Source: Gammaproteobacteria bacterium (GTDB lineage: Bacteria; Pseudomonadota; Gammaproteobacteria; Steroidobacterales; Rariloculaceae). Taken from it: a stretch of 7,050 bases of DNA. Below are positions 5,899 to 7,050 of this stretch, piece after piece (within the stretch, counting starts at the first letter, position 1; each line of letters begins with the position of its first letter). The notes beneath the pieces are model-generated. The model ran no database searches, was not told the origin of the DNA, and was given only the letters and a program-made list of their open reading frames with translations. A program made the translations under genes and the position numbers. The stretch covers positions 1 through 7,050 of the forward strand of contig SMWC01000008.1 in NCBI GenBank assembly GCA_004357505.1, read 5' to 3'.

Positions 5899-6837
5899 TT
5901 GGCCGGCGGGTCTGATCGGGTAATGTGCGTCTGTCTGACTGGCCCCACTGCCTGTGGCAAGACCGAGTTGGCGCTAAAGCTCGCAGAACGCATTCCGCTC
6001 GAGATTGTCAGCATGGACTCCGCGCTCGTCTATCGCGACATGGATATCGGCACAGCCAAACCGTCCGCCGCAGTTCGAGCCGTCGTGCCACACCACCTCA
6101 TCGATATCGTCGATGCCGCGGATACTTACTCTGCCGGGCGGTTCGCCAGAGACGCGGGCGTAGTAATTAATGGCATCACGGCTCGTGGTCACTTGCCGCT
6201 GATAGTAGGCGGCACACATTTATATCTGCGTGCATTGCGTGACGGTTTGGCGAATCTGCCGCAGGCTGACCCATCGATTCGGCAGCGCTTGGACGCCGAG
6301 GCCGCAACTTCCGGGTGGCCTGCGCTGCATGCGCGCTTGACCGACGTAGACCCTGAAGCTGCGGCGCGGATATCGCCGAACGATTCGCAGCGTATACAGC
6401 GGGCGCTGGAGGTCTATGAATTGACCGGCGAAGCGTTGAGTGTCCAACAGCGGCGGCCGCGCACTGATGATCGACCGACGGTAAAGACGTTGGCTCTGTT
6501 ACCCGACGACCGAGTTGCGTTAGCAGAGCGGATCGAGCAGCGGTTCGACGCGATGGTGGAGGCGGGCTTCATAGAGGAAGTCGAGAGACTCAAAGCCCGG
6601 GATGACCTGAATTCGACAACGCCTGCGATGAGGGCAGTGGGCTACCGCCAGATCTGGGCTTACCTGGCGGGCGAAACTGACTGGCATGAGGCCCGTGCGC
6701 GTGCGATCGCTGCTACTCGACAGCTCGCGAAGCGGCAGCTAACGTCGCTGCGCTCGGATTCGGCTGCGGAATATCTATCGCTGGCCAGCCCGGATCTCGA
6801 ACGGACCCTCCTTAGCCGTGTCCGGGAGTACTCTTAA
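5899..6837 (+). CDS. miaA: tRNA dimethylallyltransferase MiaA
   Basis: MiaA transfers a dimethylallyl group from DMAPP to N6 of A37 in tRNAs reading codons beginning with U, giving i6A37, the precursor of ms2i6A. Motifs (TTG-start numbering): P-loop GPTACGKT (15-22), then M-D-S-A-L-V-Y (39-45) with D40 as the expected catalytic base, MDIGTAKP (48-55), HHLIDI (65-70), VGGTHLYLRAL (103-113), NDSQRIQRALEVYELTG (161-177), RAVGYRQIWAYL (245-256) and ATRQLAKRQLTSLR (272-285). The last block usually reads Q-x-T-W; here serine (S283) stands where the tryptophan is expected. Two starts are possible: TTG 5899 (312 residues, weak GTGAGAG at 5888-5894, 7 bases after mutL) or ATG 5923 (304 residues, first strand starting at once). 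Homologues usually have 7-16 residues before the G-P-T, which favours TTG. Almost certainly cotranscribed with mutL. Confidence 0.96.
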   Translation: MAGGSDRVMCVCLTGPTACGKTELALKLAERIPLEIVSMDSALVYRDMDIGTAKPSAAVRAVVPHHLIDIVDAADTYSAGRFARDAGVVINGITARGHLPLIVGGTHLYLRALRDGLANLPQADPSIRQRLDAEAATSGWPALHARLTDVDPEAAARISPNDSQRIQRALEVYELTGEALSVQQRRPRTDDRPTVKTLALLPDDRVALAERIEQRFDAMVEAGFIEEVERLKARDDLNSTTPAMRAVGYRQIWAYLAGETDWHEARARAIAATRQLAKRQLTSLRSDSAAEYLSLASPDLERTLLSRVREYS

Positions 6838-6856
6838 TTAAAGGAGGGCTTGATCT

Positions 6857-6901
6857 ATGGGCTTTGTGCTAATATTTCGAGCCTGTGGGATGACACTTTA
6901 A
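6857..6901 (+). CDS. Candidate 14-codon leader ORF before hfq
   Basis: ATG at 6857 follows the perfect Shine-Dalgarno AAGGAGG (6841-6847) at 9-base spacing and encodes MGFVLIFRACGMTL before TAA at 6899-6901. The signal that makes it notable is the ribosome binding site, stronger than that of any other gene in the window apart from hfq. The product is short and hydrophobic with no repeated regulatory codon, and I recognise no family. It may be a real small protein, a leader peptide or chance. It covers the first arm of the long-range inverted repeat in the hfq leader. Confidence 0.3.
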   Translation: MGFVLIFRACGMTL

Positions 6902-6971
6902 TAGTGAATAACGGAGTTTAGGCTTAACAAAGCCACAGCGGGTGCGGGAAGCAACTTCGGCCCTGATCTCG

Positions 6972-6991
6972 AAGAACCGAACAATAAGGAG
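6972..6991 (+). promoter_or_regulatory. hfq ribosome binding site with overlapping A-R-N triplets
   Basis: AAGGAG (6986-6991) is the hfq Shine-Dalgarno. It touches the ATG at 6992 but stands 6 bases from the ATG at 6998, which therefore is the start. Directly upstream and overlapping it are A-R-N triplets AAG-AAC (6972-6977) and AAC-AAT-AAG (6980-6988), the pattern bound by the distal face of Hfq. E. coli Hfq represses its own translation by binding its leader near the ribosome binding site. The same autoregulation is inferred here. Confidence 0.6.
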
Positions 6992-6997
6992 ATGTCC

Positions 6998-7050
6998 ATG
7001 GCCAAAGGTCAGTCATTGCAAGACCCGTTTTTGAATGCCTTGCGTAAGGA
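6998..7050 (+). CDS. hfq: RNA chaperone Hfq, N-terminal 17 residues (truncated by window edge)
   Basis: Hfq is the hexameric Sm-like protein that pairs small RNAs with mRNAs. The visible residues, MAKGQSLQDPFLNALRK, match the E. coli Hfq N-terminus almost exactly; Q8, D9, F11 and L12 are in the segment that in E. coli forms the first helix and contributes to the proximal U-rich RNA site, and R16-K17 are in the basic rim patch. The last two bases begin the next codon. The ATG at 6998 is preferred over the in-frame ATG at 6992 because the AAGGAG ribosome binding site abuts the earlier one. Hfq downstream of miaA is the standard gammaproteobacterial arrangement; hflX would be expected next, beyond the window. 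Confidence 0.96.
   Translation, partial: MAKGQSLQDPFLNALRK

Larger units (their letters stand above)
6838..6997 (+). promoter_or_regulatory. hfq leader region (miaA-hfq intergenic)
   Basis: This 160-base region is AT-richer than the genes. Promoter-like elements are an extended -10, TGTG-C-TAATAT (6865-6875, hexamer four of six matches, no good -35), and TTTAAT (6897-6902, five of six, weak -35). GGCTTTGT (6860-6867) is exactly complementary to ACAAAGCC (6927-6934); the latter can instead fold locally with GGCTT (6921-6925) around the loop AACA. A further weak pairing is CTTCG (6955-6959) with CGAAG (6970-6974). No T-run follows any stem, so there is no standard terminator after miaA and read-through into hfq is likely. 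Confidence 0.5.

Noticed and set aside
6834..6841. TTAATTAA palindrome at the miaA stop codon
   Set aside because: It is only an 8-bp palindrome made by a stop codon in AT-rich sequence, with no stem-loop capacity and no second copy.
6850..6921. Alternative 23-codon ORF from TTG 6850 in the hfq leader
   Set aside because: The TTG lies only 2 bases after AAGGAGG, too close for initiation. The ATG at 6857 in another frame is better spaced.
6921..6934. GGCTT-AACA-AAGCC hairpin as an intrinsic terminator after miaA
   Set aside because: The stem is only 5 bp and is followed by ACAGCGGG rather than a T-run.
1..7050. A defence, mobile or biosynthetic system hidden in the window
   Set aside because: All long frames are explained by conserved housekeeping genes in standard order. 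There are no transposase, integrase, toxin, nuclease-array or direct-repeat signals, and no marked composition break apart from short AT-rich leaders.

Overview
This window comes from a GC-rich gammaproteobacterial chromosome. The gene order queG (minus) / nnr - tsaE - amiB - mutL - miaA - hfq (all plus) is the well-known conserved housekeeping block of Gammaproteobacteria. Each product is recognisable from family motifs. MutL carries the metal-dependent endonuclease signature, which enteric MutL lacks. This points to a lineage outside the Enterobacterales/Vibrionales/Pasteurellales group that uses MutH, for example a Chromatiales-like or Pseudomonas-like gammaproteobacterium. I cannot name a genus.

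Layout. Positions 1-567 (minus) hold the N-terminal half of QueG, cut by the window edge. A 76-base divergent intergenic region (568-643) contains a perfect TATAAT directly before nnr. Nnr (644-2128) overlaps tsaE (2110-2649) by 19 bases. An AT-rich 92-base gap, with an 8-bp inverted repeat and a tiny ORF, leads to amiB (2742-4058, TTG start). A 69-base gap with a short stem-loop and a TACAAT box leads to mutL (4128-5891, GTG start). MiaA (about 5899-6837) follows after 7 bases. A 160-base AT-richer leader then precedes hfq (from 6998, cut by the window end). No RNA gene, mobile element, CRISPR array or phage-like gene is visible.

How the genes fit together. Three products act on tRNA near the anticodon: QueG on queuosine 34, TsaE on t6A37 and MiaA on i6A37. 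Nnr repairs damaged NAD(P)H, AmiB splits septal peptidoglycan, MutL directs mismatch repair, and Hfq is the small-RNA chaperone. They share a transcription neighbourhood rather than a pathway.

I see no new multi-gene system. The unusual signals are regulatory: two genes whose start codon lies exactly 7 bases after a -10-like box with no Shine-Dalgarno; an 8-codon ORF just before the TTG start of amiB; and an hfq leader with a 14-codon ORF behind a perfect Shine-Dalgarno, two mutually exclusive pairings, and A-R-N triplets overlapping the hfq ribosome binding site.
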